From Halpernia humi (GTDB lineage: Bacteria; Bacteroidota; Bacteroidia; Flavobacteriales; Weeksellaceae), in the NCBI RefSeq assembly GCF_900108025.1, contig NZ_FNUS01000001.1, forward strand, positions 620,001-684,000: a stretch of DNA of 64,000 nt. Reading direction: 5' to 3'. Shown one piece after another: positions 55,832-64,000 of the stretch (its first letter is position 1; the number at the start of each line of letters is the position of its first letter). The notes beneath the pieces are model-generated. The model searched no databases, was not told where the DNA came from, and saw only the letters and a program-made list of their open reading frames with translations. A program made the translations under genes and the position numbers.

Positions 55832-56842
55832 TTACAAACTTTTAAATTGTTCTAACATTCGTTTATCATTCTCAAAAAACATTCTAATATCGCCCATTTG
55901 ATGAAGCAACATCACAATTCTTTCAATGCCCATTCCGAATGCAAAACCGCTGAATTCATCCGGATTTATGTTTACGTTTTGCAAAACTGCAGGATCGACC
56001 ATTCCGCAACCCATAATTTCTAACCAACCGGTTCCTTTCGTGATTCTGTAATCTGTTTCTGAGTTTAAACCCCAGTAAACATCAACTTCAGCGCTTGGTT
56101 CGGTGAAAGGAAAATAAGAAGGTCGTAATCTAATTTTAGATTTTCCAAATAATTCTAACGTGAAAAACTGCAAGGTTTGTTTTAAATCTGCATAACTCAC
56201 ATTTTTATCGATATAAAGTCCTTCAATTTGGTGGAAAATACAGTGAGAACGCGAAGAAATTGCCTCATTTCGGAACACTCTTCCAGGTGCTAAAATCCGA
56301 ATTGGCGGCTCATTTTCTTCCATATACCGAATTTGTACCGAAGAAGTATGCGTTCTTAGCAAAACATCTGGATCTTTTTCTATAAAAAAAGTATCTTGCA
56401 TATCTCTTGCTGGATGGTATTCTGGTAAATTTAAAGCGGTAAAATTATGCCAATCATCTTCAATTTCTGGCCCGTCTGCAACCGCAAAACCAATGGATTT
56501 AAAAATATCTATAATTCTATTTTTTACCAAACTAATTGGGTGGCGAGAACCATATTCTAGCGGAAAACCTGGCCGCGTTAAATCTTCTTCTGCAGAAACA
56601 ACTTCAGTTTTAGTTGCATTTTTCAACTCATCATATTTCTGCTGAAAGGCTTGCTTTAGCGCATTTATTTTTTGCCCTGCTTCCTTTTTATGCTCATTGG
56701 GAATTTGCTTAAAAGCCTCAAACAATTCACTTAAAACGCCTTTTTTACCATTAAATTTTAGACGGAATTGCTCAATTTCATCTTTGTTGGTAGATTTAAA
56801 TTGTGCCACTTCATCTAACAATCCTGCGATATTCTCTAACAT
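55832..56842 (-). CDS. pheS: Phenylalanine-tRNA ligase alpha subunit
   Basis: 336 residues from the ATG at 56842 (MLENIAGLLDEV). An in-frame upstream ATG at 56935 would add 31 hydrophobic residues and cross the promoter box, so it was rejected. The N-terminal coiled coil (1-85) contacts tRNA. The class II catalytic core has 'HPISLVKNRIIDIF', 'DTFFIEKDPDVLLRTHTS', 'VFRNEAISSRSHCIFHQIEG' and 'GFAFGMGIERIVML'. It works with PheT, whose gene is not in this window. Confidence 0.96.
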   Translation of the reverse strand: MLENIAGLLDEVAQFKSTNKDEIEQFRLKFNGKKGVLSELFEAFKQIPNEHKKEAGQKINALKQAFQQKYDELKNATKTEVVSAEEDLTRPGFPLEYGSRHPISLVKNRIIDIFKSIGFAVADGPEIEDDWHNFTALNLPEYHPARDMQDTFFIEKDPDVLLRTHTSSVQIRYMEENEPPIRILAPGRVFRNEAISSRSHCIFHQIEGLYIDKNVSYADLKQTLQFFTLELFGKSKIRLRPSYFPFTEPSAEVDVYWGLNSETDYRITKGTGWLEIMGCGMVDPAVLQNVNINPDEFSGFAFGMGIERIVMLLHQMGDIRMFFENDKRMLEQFKSL

Positions 56843-56861
56843 ATTTACTTTTAATAAGCCA

Positions 56862-56869
56862 CAAAAATA
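56862..56869 (-). promoter_or_regulatory. -7 box of the pheS promoter
   Basis: On the minus strand the bases read TATTTTTG, a perfect TAnnTTTG match, 19 bases upstream of the ATG at 56842. It supports that start over the upstream in-frame ATG. Confidence 0.6.
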
Positions 56870-56949
56870 CAATATTTCTGCTAAAATTAAAGCCAACAAA
56901 AAAGTCTGTTCCAAATTAGAAACAGACTTTGCCAAATTTTAATTTAACA

Positions 56950-57609
56950 CTATTTTTTTTCGGTCGCATTTACCACAATTTGAACGGTGATATCATCTTT
57001 TATCAGGCCATTTGCCACAGGCATTTGGAATTCTACGCCAAACTCTTTTCTGCTAATATCTTTCGGCTGTGTTGCAATCATCACATTTGCTCCGTTAATT
57101 TTTACGTTTGCGTTGAATTGAACAGGTTTTGTAATGCCTTTAATCGTTAGATTTCCATCTAAAACTGTGTTGTAATCGCTTCCTTCTGGCGCATCAGAAA
57201 CTTTTGTAATTTCGTAGGTTGTAGTAGGATATTTTTCCACATCAAAGAAATCAGCGCTTTTGAGATGACCATTTAATTTATTCAGATTTTCTGCATCATC
57301 TTTTAAGTCAACACTTGTAAGCGTTGCCATATCTGCAACAAATTTTCCGCTTTCTAATTTATTATCCTTTATCGTAACTTCACCACTTTGTAGGTCAATA
57401 GTTCCAATGTGGCTTGTGTTGTCGCTTTTAACCACTTTGTAGCCTTTCCATTCAATCTTACTTGTTGCGTTATCAACTGTAAAAACTTTACCATTTTTTG
57501 TTGTAGAAACTGCAGAAATTTCACTTTCAACTTTTTTATCTTCCTTGCAGGCATAAATTGTGAGAAGCGAAAAACTCGCCGCAAAAAGAATAGAATTTTT
57601 AAATTTCAT
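56950..57609 (-). CDS. YceI family lipoprotein
   Basis: 219 residues. The lipobox IYAC puts the lipidated cysteine at about residue 21, followed by a Ser/Glu-rich linker. A YceI lipocalin-like beta-barrel then begins with 'FTVDNATSKIEWKGYKV', with 'GNLTIKGITKPVQFNANV' later and a closing 'VQIVVNATEKK'. YceI proteins bind isoprenoid or other lipophilic chains in the periplasm; the ligand here is unknown. A two-box promoter lies upstream at 57639-57670. Confidence 0.93.
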   Translation of the reverse strand: MKFKNSILFAASFSLLTIYACKEDKKVESEISAVSTTKNGKVFTVDNATSKIEWKGYKVVKSDNTSHIGTIDLQSGEVTIKDNKLESGKFVADMATLTSVDLKDDAENLNKLNGHLKSADFFDVEKYPTTTYEITKVSDAPEGSDYNTVLDGNLTIKGITKPVQFNANVKINGANVMIATQPKDISRKEFGVEFQMPVANGLIKDDITVQIVVNATEKK

Positions 57610-57638
57610 ATTTAATGTTTTTGTGTTTTTATGAGTAG

Positions 57639-57670
57639 CAAAATTAACGTTTTTTATATCATCTACAAAA
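57639..57670 (-). promoter_or_regulatory. Complete Bacteroidota promoter of the YceI gene
   Basis: On the minus strand TTTTG (57666-57670), a 19-base spacer, then TAATTTTG (57639-57646). Both boxes and the spacing match the -33/-7 consensus. The -7 box is 29 bases before the YceI start. Confidence 0.75.
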
Positions 57671-57686
57671 GTCTTATTTTTGCAAT

Positions 57687-58622
57687 ATGCTTTTAGAAAT
57701 TAAAAATCTGCACTTTTCGCATCAGCCCGAAAAAAAACTCTTTCAAAATCTAAATTTAAAGATAGAAAAGGGCAAAATAATCGCTTTGGCTGGTGAAAGT
57801 GGCTGTGGAAAATCTACCTTACTCAATATTATTTATGGCCTTTTGCAGTGGGAAAAAGGAGAGATAATTCTTGATGATGTTCAGCTTTTCGGCCCTAAAA
57901 AAAATATCGTTCCAGGTGAGGCTGATATCAAAATGGTAGCACAAACCTATGATTTAATGCCATTTGCAACCGTCGCCGAAAATGTAGGAAAATTCTTGTC
58001 TAATATCAATTTAAAGGAGAAAAAAGAAAAAGTGCGGCAACTTTTAGAAGTAGTCGGGATGACTGAGTTTTCTGAAACTTTACCAAAATATTTAAGCGGA
58101 GGACAGCAGCAGCGCGTGGCGATCGCGAGAGCATTATCTCAAATGCCAAAATTATTGCTTCTAGATGAGCCTTTTAGCAATCTAGATTATTCGCGAAAAA
58201 TAGAATTGCGTGAGAAATTATTCACTTATGTAAAAGAAAACCAACTATCTCTCGTCATTTCCACGCACGAAATTCAGGAAATTATGCCGTGGACCGACCG
58301 ATTAATTATCTTAATGGAAGGCCGATTAATACAAAATGACGATCCAAAAGAAACATATCAAAACCCTTATAATGAGTATGTTGCAAAATTATTTGGTGAA
58401 GTAAATGTTTTTTTGAACGAAGAAAAAGAAAATTTTAATCTCAACAAAAATTTCTATTTTCCGCAAGAAATAAAAATTGCAGAAAATGGATTGGAAGCAG
58501 AAGTTTTAGATAGTCGTTTTGCAGGAAATCATTATTGGAATAAAGTAAAATTAATGGGAAAAAATTTAGTGATTTACTCCGATCAAAAATTAAATGGAAC
58601 TATATTTTTAGAATTTCCTTAA
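57687..58622 (+). CDS. ABC transporter ATP-binding protein
   Basis: 311 residues. The ATPase domain (1-225) has Walker A GESGCGKST, signature LSGGQQQRVAIARAL, Walker B LLLLDEPFSNLD and switch histidine ISTHEIQE. The C-terminal 80 residues form a beta-rich extension that looks like a TOBE-type regulatory domain, as in importers of the spermidine/ferric-ion (PotA/FbpC) group. No permease or binding protein is adjacent. A TATTTTTG box ends only 4 bases before the ATG, so the message may be nearly leaderless. Confidence 0.9.
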   Translation: MLLEIKNLHFSHQPEKKLFQNLNLKIEKGKIIALAGESGCGKSTLLNIIYGLLQWEKGEIILDDVQLFGPKKNIVPGEADIKMVAQTYDLMPFATVAENVGKFLSNINLKEKKEKVRQLLEVVGMTEFSETLPKYLSGGQQQRVAIARALSQMPKLLLLDEPFSNLDYSRKIELREKLFTYVKENQLSLVISTHEIQEIMPWTDRLIILMEGRLIQNDDPKETYQNPYNEYVAKLFGEVNVFLNEEKENFNLNKNFYFPQEIKIAENGLEAEVLDSRFAGNHYWNKVKLMGKNLVIYSDQKLNGTIFLEFP

Positions 58623-58784
58623 ATATTTTGCGATTTTTTTTTAACCACAAATTCACAAAGAATTTCTAAAAAAATGAAAAAGAAAAGTCTATAAAGATTA
58701 ACATCGAAACATTTTTACATGCTTTATGTTCTTTTTGATTTTCTAAGTTTGGAAATGATACTTTGTAATTTTGTGATAATAAAA

Positions 58785-59117
58785 CTACGCTTTCTTTACA
58801 AACTCAGATTTTAAAGCCATCGAACCGAAGCCATCAATTTTGCAATCTATGTTGTGATCAGAATCTGGGCGAAGTCTAATATTTTTTACTTTCGTGCCGG
58901 CTTTCACTGGTTTTGGCGCGCCTTTCACTGGTAAATCTTTCACTACAACTACAGAATCGCCATTTTGCAATTCGTTTCCATTGGCATCTAAAATTTTATC
59001 TTCTTCAGACGTTTCACCTAGTTTCCATTCGTGGAAACATTGGGAACAAACCATTATATCGTCTTGTTCGTAAGTAAATTCTGATTGGCATTTCGGGCAA
59101 ATAATTGGGTCGCTCAT
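58785..59117 (-). CDS. PhnA/YjdM-type zinc-ribbon protein
   Basis: 110 residues. An N-terminal zinc ribbon with CPKC and CSQC pairs (about 8-27) is followed by the PhnA/YjdM SH3-like domain ('[19 protein letters not shown]', 'GTKVKNIRL'). Despite the PhnA name, members are not phosphonatases in general, and the physiological role is unclear. A TACTTTTG -7 box lies at 59140-59147 on the minus strand. Confidence 0.92.
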   Translation of the reverse strand: MSDPIICPKCQSEFTYEQDDIMVCSQCFHEWKLGETSEEDKILDANGNELQNGDSVVVVKDLPVKGAPKPVKAGTKVKNIRLRPDSDHNIDCKIDGFGSMALKSEFVKKA

Positions 59118-59139
59118 GGTTTTGGTTGATAGTTGACAA

Positions 59140-59147
59140 CAAAAGTA
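59140..59147 (-). promoter_or_regulatory. -7 box upstream of the zinc-ribbon gene
   Basis: On the minus strand the bases read TACTTTTG, matching TAnnTTTG, 22 bases before the start codon. Confidence 0.5.
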
Positions 59148-59191
59148 TGAAAATTTTTTATTTTGAAAATTTAAGATTTTGGATGTGAATT

Positions 59192-59577
59192 AACCTTGTC
59201 AAGGTTTTGAACCTTGACAAGGATAGTTGCGTGAGATTTTAAAGTCTGTTTTTTCTATTTGTTGATTCTTTTCAGAACCTTATCAAGGTTGTGAACCTTG
59301 ACAAGGATAGTTGCGTGAGATTTTAAAGTCTGTTTTTTCTATTTGTCGATTCTTTTCAGAACCTTGTCAAGGTTTTGAACCTTGACAAGGATAGTTGCGT
59401 GAGATTTTAAAGTCTGTTTTTTCTATTTGTTGATTCTTTTCAGAACCTTGTCAAGGTTTTGAACCTTGACAAGGATAGTTGCGTGAGATTTTAAAGTCTG
59501 TTTTTTCTATTTGTTGATTCTTTTCAGAACCTTGTCAAGGTTTTGAACCTTGACAAGGATAGTTGCGTGGGATTATT
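59192..59577. repeat. 84-base tandem repeat, about 4.6 copies, with CCTTGTCAAGG palindromes
   Basis: AACCTTGTCAAGGTT starts at 59192, 59276 (one variant), 59360, 59444 and 59528, exactly 84 bases apart. Each unit holds AACCTTGTCAAGGTT, then AACCTTGACAAGG, and a constant tail (GATAGTTGCGTGAGATTTT...TTGATTCTTTTCAG). Copies differ at only a few bases. The array lies in an 857-base stretch without a gene (59118-59974) and codes for nothing recognisable. Confidence 0.95.
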
Positions 59578-59763
59578 TCCGAGAACTTTGTGAGGGTTTT
59601 TTTCATTTTTATTAACGATTTCATCCATAAACGCGCATTAGAGACGACGTTAAAATTTTAGATAAAATTGGTTTTCGCGAAAAATTAAATTCTGAATTTA
59701 ACTCTGATAAAGTTCTAAACTAAAGTAAAGTTTTAAAAAATTCTGTTGAAAATTGCGATAAAC

Positions 59764-59830
59764 CGCGCCCCGACCTGAGTGGAGCTCTCCGCCGCGGCGG
59801 AAGCGGGAACGGAGGGCGGAAAAGGCGCCC
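59764..59830. repeat. GC-rich palindromic element (REP-like)
   Basis: A short GC-rich island in AT-rich DNA. TCCGCCGCGGCGGA (59788-59801) is a perfect 14-base palindrome, flanked by GCGCC (59765-59769) and GGCGC (59824-59828) outer arms, with 'CCCGACCTGAGTGGAGC' on the left. Its composition and form resemble the dispersed palindromes common between flavobacterial genes. The rest of 59578-59974 shows no gene, only AT-rich leader and TTTAAAATT repeats before the next start. Confidence 0.75.
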
Positions 59831-59974
59831 AAAAAAAATAGTAAATAACCATTCTACGAATTCAAAAACGCATGAAAATAATAAAAATTAAAGCCGTATT
59901 TTTGCAAAAATTTTGATATTATTAAGTCTTATTCTTAATTTAAAATCTAAAATTTAAAATTTAAAATTCAAGAA

Positions 59975-61177
59975 ATGGAACTTATACACAGAAATTTACT
60001 CATAGGAATTCACGATGCTTTGCAGGAAACCTTTTTTGGCGAAAGAAAATACGCCGATAAAGTGATTGAACGCCTTTTAAAATCTCATAGAAAATGGGGA
60101 AGCGCCGATAGAAAAGTGGTTTCGGAGATTTTTTATAACATTATCCGCTGGAAAAAAAGGATAGAATATTATATGGGCGAAAATGCAAAACCCGATAATA
60201 TTTACAAAATGATTATCGCCTATTGCCTTTGGAGCAAAACGCATTATAAAAAATTTGAGGAATTTGATGGCATAAAAGTAGCGGACGTTCTAACTAAATT
60301 AAAGAAAGGAAAAGTGCCTTCCAAAGCCTTTGAACACTCCATTCCTGATTGGTTGGTAGAAACTTTCGAGATGGAATTGGGTGCAAATTGGGAACGCGAA
60401 ATGACGGCACTGAACGAACAAGCACCCACGGTTTTACGTGCCAATACGCTTAAAACTACGGCAAAAGAATTAATTTCGGATTTAAAAGATGAAGAAGTGA
60501 TTGCTTTTTCGATTAAAAATTATCCGGATGCGGTGCAATTGGAAGAGAAAAAAAATGTGTTTTTAACGACCGCTTTTAAAGATGGTTTGTTTGAAGTTCA
60601 AGATGCTTCTTCGCAAAAAATTGGTGAATTTTTAGACGTTCAAGAAGGTCAAAGAGTGGTAGATGCTTGCGCCGGAGCGGGTGGAAAAACATTGCATTTG
60701 GCTTCTTTAATGAAAAATAAAGGTCAGATCATCGCTTTGGATATTTATGCTTGGAAATTGGCAGAACTTAAACGCCGCGCCAGAAGAGCAGGCGCACAAA
60801 ACATTGAAACACGCTTGATTGAAGACACAAAAGTCATCAAAAGATTACACGGAACTGCCGATAGATTGCTGATTGACGCGCCATGTTCTGGTCTCGGAGT
60901 TTTGAAAAGAAACCCAGATTCTAAATGGAAACTCGACCAAGATTTCTTAGACAGAATCAAAAAAGAGCAGCAACAAATTTTGCAGGATTATTCTAAAATC
61001 ATCAAAAAAGGCGGAAAAATGATTTACGCAACTTGCTCAATTTTACCTTCTGAAAACCGCGAACAAGTGGATTTATTTTTGAAAAATAACGCTGATTATG
61101 CTTTGGTAAAAGAAGACAAAATAATGCCTTCGCAAGGTTATGATGGGTTTTATATGGCTTTGATAGAGCGGAAATAG
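59975..61177 (+). CDS. RsmB/NOP2-family RNA m5C methyltransferase
   Basis: 400 residues. The N-terminal NusB-like/RsmB-type helical domain (1-150) is followed by a Rossmann methyltransferase. The SAM site is DACAGAGGKTLHLA (near 230), motif IV is DAPCSGLGVLKRNP (near 307, resolving cysteine), and the catalytic cysteine is in YATCSILPSENREQ (near 350). It methylates cytosine C5 in rRNA; which base is modified cannot be told. It is preceded by the repeat-rich non-coding stretch. Confidence 0.93.
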   Translation: MELIHRNLLIGIHDALQETFFGERKYADKVIERLLKSHRKWGSADRKVVSEIFYNIIRWKKRIEYYMGENAKPDNIYKMIIAYCLWSKTHYKKFEEFDGIKVADVLTKLKKGKVPSKAFEHSIPDWLVETFEMELGANWEREMTALNEQAPTVLRANTLKTTAKELISDLKDEEVIAFSIKNYPDAVQLEEKKNVFLTTAFKDGLFEVQDASSQKIGEFLDVQEGQRVVDACAGAGGKTLHLASLMKNKGQIIALDIYAWKLAELKRRARRAGAQNIETRLIEDTKVIKRLHGTADRLLIDAPCSGLGVLKRNPDSKWKLDQDFLDRIKKEQQQILQDYSKIIKKGGKMIYATCSILPSENREQVDLFLKNNADYALVKEDKIMPSQGYDGFYMALIERK

Positions 61178-61222
61178 TAGATTCAACTTTAAGGAAATGA
61201 ATTAGAATTGAATTAAAATAAT

Positions 61223-61636
61223 ATGAAAAACAATTGGGACGAAAAATTAACTGAAGATGAAGTTGTAAAAATACTTTCTGAACAATTAGAAAAAGAAGGT
61301 TGGGAAATCATTAATCAATGTTTTGGTCAGACAAAAGGACACGATATTGAAGCAGAAAAAAATGGGAAAACATTAATAATTGAAGCAAAAGGTGCAAAAG
61401 CCAATTCTTATTCGCCCACCAAGAAAAGAGATTTTTTTGATAGTAACCAAATAAAATCTCATTTTGGAAGAGCATTAGTGAAAATTATGTCCGATTTAAA
61501 TAAAAATCCAAAAAATATTTACGGAATTGCGCATCCAGATGACGAATTGATAAAAAAAACAATTGGAAATATTGTTCCACAATTAGGTAAGTTAAATATT
61601 AACCATTATTGGGTAAAAAAGGATGATAAAATATAG
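61223..61636 (+). CDS. PD-(D/E)XK nuclease-like protein
   Basis: 137 residues. The restriction-endonuclease-like core is visible as Asp41 (KGHDIEAE) and Glu54-x-Lys56 (LIIEAKG), the D-x12-ExK pattern, after a winged or helical start ('VVKILSEQLEKEGWEII'). It is small for a restriction enzyme and could be an Mrr-like or repair nuclease. It overlaps the following AlbA_2 gene by 14 bases, so the two are coupled. Base composition is visibly more AT-rich than the housekeeping neighbours, which hints at transfer. Confidence 0.7.
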   Translation: MKNNWDEKLTEDEVVKILSEQLEKEGWEIINQCFGQTKGHDIEAEKNGKTLIIEAKGAKANSYSPTKKRDFFDSNQIKSHFGRALVKIMSDLNKNPKNIYGIAHPDDELIKKTIGNIVPQLGKLNINHYWVKKDDKI

Positions 61637-62678
61637 GGTTAAAGGAAATTTCTTATCTGAAAATAGGAAATATCAAGAAATTTGTTCTGAATATTTTACA
61701 GATGATAAAAATGTATTTGCTGCAAGGAAAAAAGCATATAATTATTTTAATAGTTTTATAAAATTATTGGTAGAAGATTTCAAAATTGATTTTAATAAAA
61801 CTTTTCAAAATGAAACTTCTATTATCGTAAATAATGAAACAATTGATTTAAAATTTAATTATGGTTTAGCGATTCAATTTACTTTTGATGAAATTGAGTT
61901 TTATGAAATTGATTATTTTGGAATTTATGATTCAAATTTCTATGATGCAATTGCATTAGGATTGTCAATGGAAATGGAATTTTATAAAGAAAGTAAATTT
62001 GATATAGAAAATCCAAAAACAATAACATATTGTAATAAACAAGAATGGGAAGAAGGTTACACGGAAGACGAGCCAACTACTTTTGATATTTTAGAAACTT
62101 CTTTTGATTTTAGTGATAAATCAGACGCATATTGGTGGTTAACTTTTAAAGAAAAAGAAGATTTAATTAAAGAAAAAGATTTAATTAAATCTTCCTTTAA
62201 ACAAGGCGAAAATTCTTTTGTAGAATATAAACCGGCATTATTATATAACTTTAAAACAAATTCAGCATCAATTGGAGTAAAAAATATTATTGCAAAAGTA
62301 ATTTGTAGTTTTCTAAATTCTAATGGTGGTATTTTATTTATTGGCGTAAATAATGAAGGAGAAATAGTAGGATTAGATGATGATTTTTCATTGAGTAATA
62401 AAGAAGATAAATTTGATTTTTTCAGATTAGAGTTTGAAAATTTATTATTTCAATTTTTTGATAAAAGCGTATATAATTACATAATTGCAGATTTTAATTT
62501 CGATTATGAAAAACCATTTTTTTCAATAAAAGTAAAACCAAGTGATGTTCCGTTTTTTTTATTAAATAAACGAGATGAAAAAAAAGAATTTTATATCCGC
62601 ACAATAACATCAAGTGTATTAATAGAGGATCTACAAGAATTAGTTAATTATTGCTTAATTCATTGGAATAAGAATTAA
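61623..62678 (+). CDS. Schlafen/AlbA_2-like domain protein
   Basis: 351 residues. Residues 1-190 are acidic, aromatic-rich and not recognised. Residues 195-340 match the Schlafen AlbA_2 domain: 'SFVEYKPALL', 'ICSFLNSNGGILFIGVNNEG', 'IVGLDDD' and the late 'FYIRTITSSVLIE'. This domain occurs in nucleic-acid-binding or nuclease proteins, several of them in phage-defence loci. There is no ATPase or HTH C-terminal to it. It overlaps the nuclease-like gene upstream and is strongly AT-rich. It is probably an accessory gene pair. Confidence 0.7.
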   Translation: MIKYRVKGNFLSENRKYQEICSEYFTDDKNVFAARKKAYNYFNSFIKLLVEDFKIDFNKTFQNETSIIVNNETIDLKFNYGLAIQFTFDEIEFYEIDYFGIYDSNFYDAIALGLSMEMEFYKESKFDIENPKTITYCNKQEWEEGYTEDEPTTFDILETSFDFSDKSDAYWWLTFKEKEDLIKEKDLIKSSFKQGENSFVEYKPALLYNFKTNSASIGVKNIIAKVICSFLNSNGGILFIGVNNEGEIVGLDDDFSLSNKEDKFDFFRLEFENLLFQFFDKSVYNYIIADFNFDYEKPFFSIKVKPSDVPFFLLNKRDEKKEFYIRTITSSVLIEDLQELVNYCLIHWNKN

Positions 62679-62743
62679 ATATTTTAAAATATAAATTCTA
62701 ACGTAATACATAAAAATAAATTTTCATTTCTCCTTTGTAATTG

Positions 62744-62751
62744 TAAATTTG
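62744..62751 (+). promoter_or_regulatory. -7 box of the asnB promoter
   Basis: TAAATTTG is a perfect TAnnTTTG match, 35 bases before the asnB ATG. No clear -33 element. Confidence 0.5.
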
Positions 62752-62786
62752 CAACTTAAAATTAAGAATAAATAGAATAAATAGAT

Positions 62787-64000
62787 ATGTGCGGAATTGT
62801 ATGCTTGTTTGATGCAAAGCAAAAAACAGAAAGTCTAAGACCTCAGGTTTTAGAAATGTCAAAAAAAATTAGACACCGTGGTCCAGATTGGAGCGGGATT
62901 TTTCAAAATGAAAAAACTATTTTTTCCCATGAAAGATTAGCAATCGTAGATCCTACTTCTGGGAAACAACCTTTATTCACAAAAGACGGAACTGTAGTTT
63001 TAGCCGTAAATGGCGAGATTTACAATCATAAAGAATTACGAAAAGAATTTCCTGATTATGAGTTTTTAACCGAATCTGATTGTGAAATCATTTTGGCTTT
63101 ATATAAAAGAGACGGCAAGGATTTTTTAGATAAATTAAACGGAATTTTCGCCTTCGCACTTTATGATACCGAAAAAGATATTTACTTAGTTGGAAGAGAT
63201 CACATGGGAATTTGCCCATTATATCAAGGTTGGGATAAAAACGGAAATTATTTTGTCGCTTCAGAACTAAAAGCGTTAGAAGGCGTTTGCAAAACGATCG
63301 AAACATTTTTACCAGGACATTTTCTTTACAGCGAAGATGGTTTTGAATTGCAGCAATGGTACAAAAGAGATTGGGAAAATTACGACAATGTAAAAGATAA
63401 TGTTACGGATATTTCTGCAATCAGAAAATCTTTGGAAGACGCCGTTCACAGACAATTGATGAGCGACGTTCCTTACGGCGTGTTGCTTTCTGGTGGTTTA
63501 GATTCTTCAATTATTGCCGCAGTAACTGCAAAATATTCCCGAAACAGAATTGAAAGTGGCGACACTCAAGAAGCGTGGTATCCGAGATTACATAGTTTTG
63601 CGGTTGGTTTAGAAGGTTCACCGGATTTAGTTGCCGCGCAAAAAGCAGCCGATCACATTGGTTCTGTTCATCATGAAGTTCACTTCACCGTTCAGGAAGG
63701 TTTAGATGCAGTTCGTGATGTGATTTATTATTTAGAAACTTACGATGTTACGACTATTCGTGCTTCTACGCCGATGTATCTTTTGGCGAGAGTGATTAAA
63801 TCTATGGGAATTAAAATGGTACTTTCTGGTGAAGGCAGTGATGAACTTTTTGGTGGTTATTTGTATTTTCACAAAGCACCAAACCCGCAAGCATTTCATG
63901 AAGAAACAGTCAGAAAATTAGGAAAATTACATTTATACGATTGTCTTCGTGCCAATAAATCTTTGATGAGTTGGGGAATTGAAGGCCGCGTTCCGTTTTT
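62787..64000 (+). CDS. asnB: Asparagine synthetase B (glutamine-hydrolysing), 3' end outside window
   Basis: 404 codons are present and the frame is still open at the window edge. The start ATG-TGC places the glutaminase nucleophile at Cys2 (MCGIVCLFD), as required after Met removal. The class II glutaminase domain includes 'KIRHRGPDWSG' and 'LAVNGEIYNHKELR'. The synthetase domain has the PP-loop SGGLDSS (235-241) and 'LSGEGSDELFGGY'. It makes asparagine from aspartate, glutamine and ATP. The full E. coli enzyme has 554 residues, so about 150 are missing. Confidence 0.96.
   Translation, partial: MCGIVCLFDAKQKTESLRPQVLEMSKKIRHRGPDWSGIFQNEKTIFSHERLAIVDPTSGKQPLFTKDGTVVLAVNGEIYNHKELRKEFPDYEFLTESDCEIILALYKRDGKDFLDKLNGIFAFALYDTEKDIYLVGRDHMGICPLYQGWDKNGNYFVASELKALEGVCKTIETFLPGHFLYSEDGFELQQWYKRDWENYDNVKDNVTDISAIRKSLEDAVHRQLMSDVPYGVLLSGGLDSSIIAAVTAKYSRNRIESGDTQEAWYPRLHSFAVGLEGSPDLVAAQKAADHIGSVHHEVHFTVQEGLDAVRDVIYYLETYDVTTIRASTPMYLLARVIKSMGIKMVLSGEGSDELFGGYLYFHKAPNPQAFHEETVRKLGKLHLYDCLRANKSLMSWGIEGRVPF

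Noticed and set aside
56843-56935. N-terminal extension of pheS by 31 residues from an upstream ATG
   Set aside because: The extension crosses a good -7 box at 56862-56869 and adds a hydrophobic stretch not found in PheS; ATG 56842 gives the normal N-terminus.
58623-58784. Small gene or RNA between the ABC ATPase and the zinc-ribbon gene
   Set aside because: Only AT-rich sequence with very short frames and no stable stem was seen.
59192-59577. CRISPR array
   Set aside because: Units are identical along the whole 84 bases with no variable spacers, and there are no cas genes nearby.

Overview
The window is AT-rich, gene-dense bacterial chromosome. Its gene families and signals (a large alpha-2-macroglobulin, GldA-like ATPase, SatD/DUF3307, 2-oxoglutarate dehydrogenase E1/E2, and promoters whose -7 box reads TAnnTTTG) point to Bacteroidota. 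It is probably a flavobacterium of the Chryseobacterium/Weeksellaceae type; the genus cannot be fixed from the sequence alone. There are about 57 protein genes, one tRNA-Arg(ACG), several clear hairpin terminators, two arrays of related palindromes, and no insertion sequence, prophage or CRISPR array.

Layout. 1-9.5 kb: end of a DinB-like gene, palindrome array, giant alpha-2-macroglobulin, UbiA-like membrane protein, recF with a DUF721 gene, mtgA. 9.5-11.6 kb: metal-chelate/B12 binding lipoprotein, tRNA-Arg, GldA-like ATPase. 11.7-20.6 kb: purine genes purB, purL, purC and purF on the minus strand, interrupted by a SatD/DUF3307 pair with three evenly spaced palindromes upstream. 20.7-23.2 kb: ECF sigma factor, short anti-sigma-like protein, periplasmic Spy/CnrX-like sensor and di-haem peroxidase. 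23.3-29.9 kb: GMC oxidoreductase, aldehyde dehydrogenase, thioredoxin lipoprotein, lipid A acyltransferase, glycosyltransferase, exonuclease, apaG. 30-34.1 kb: 2-oxoglutarate dehydrogenase E2 and E1.

35.4-55.7 kb looks like a storage and peptide-ligase island. A glycogen operon (glgB-glgA-glgC) is divergent from a run of eight co-directional genes: CBM48-like esterase, M17 aminopeptidase, ATP-grasp ligase, second esterase, second ATP-grasp ligase, YbdK-type carboxylate-amine ligase, class I glutamine amidotransferase, and a protein that looks like a circularly permuted ATP-grasp enzyme. I recognise no characterised pathway with this gene set. It is the best candidate here for an undescribed system: ATP-dependent assembly, amidation and hydrolytic trimming of a small peptide or peptide-like metabolite. 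Next to it are cyanophycin synthetase (cphA), cyanophycinase (cphB) and an isoaspartyl peptidase, a complete make-and-break set for the Asp-Arg polymer.

55.8-64 kb: pheS, a YceI lipoprotein, an ABC ATPase, a PhnA-type zinc-ribbon protein, an 857-base non-coding stretch with an 84-base tandem repeat and a GC-rich palindrome, an RsmB-type methyltransferase, a very AT-rich pair (PD-(D/E)XK nuclease-like plus Schlafen/AlbA_2-like), and the start of asnB running off the window.
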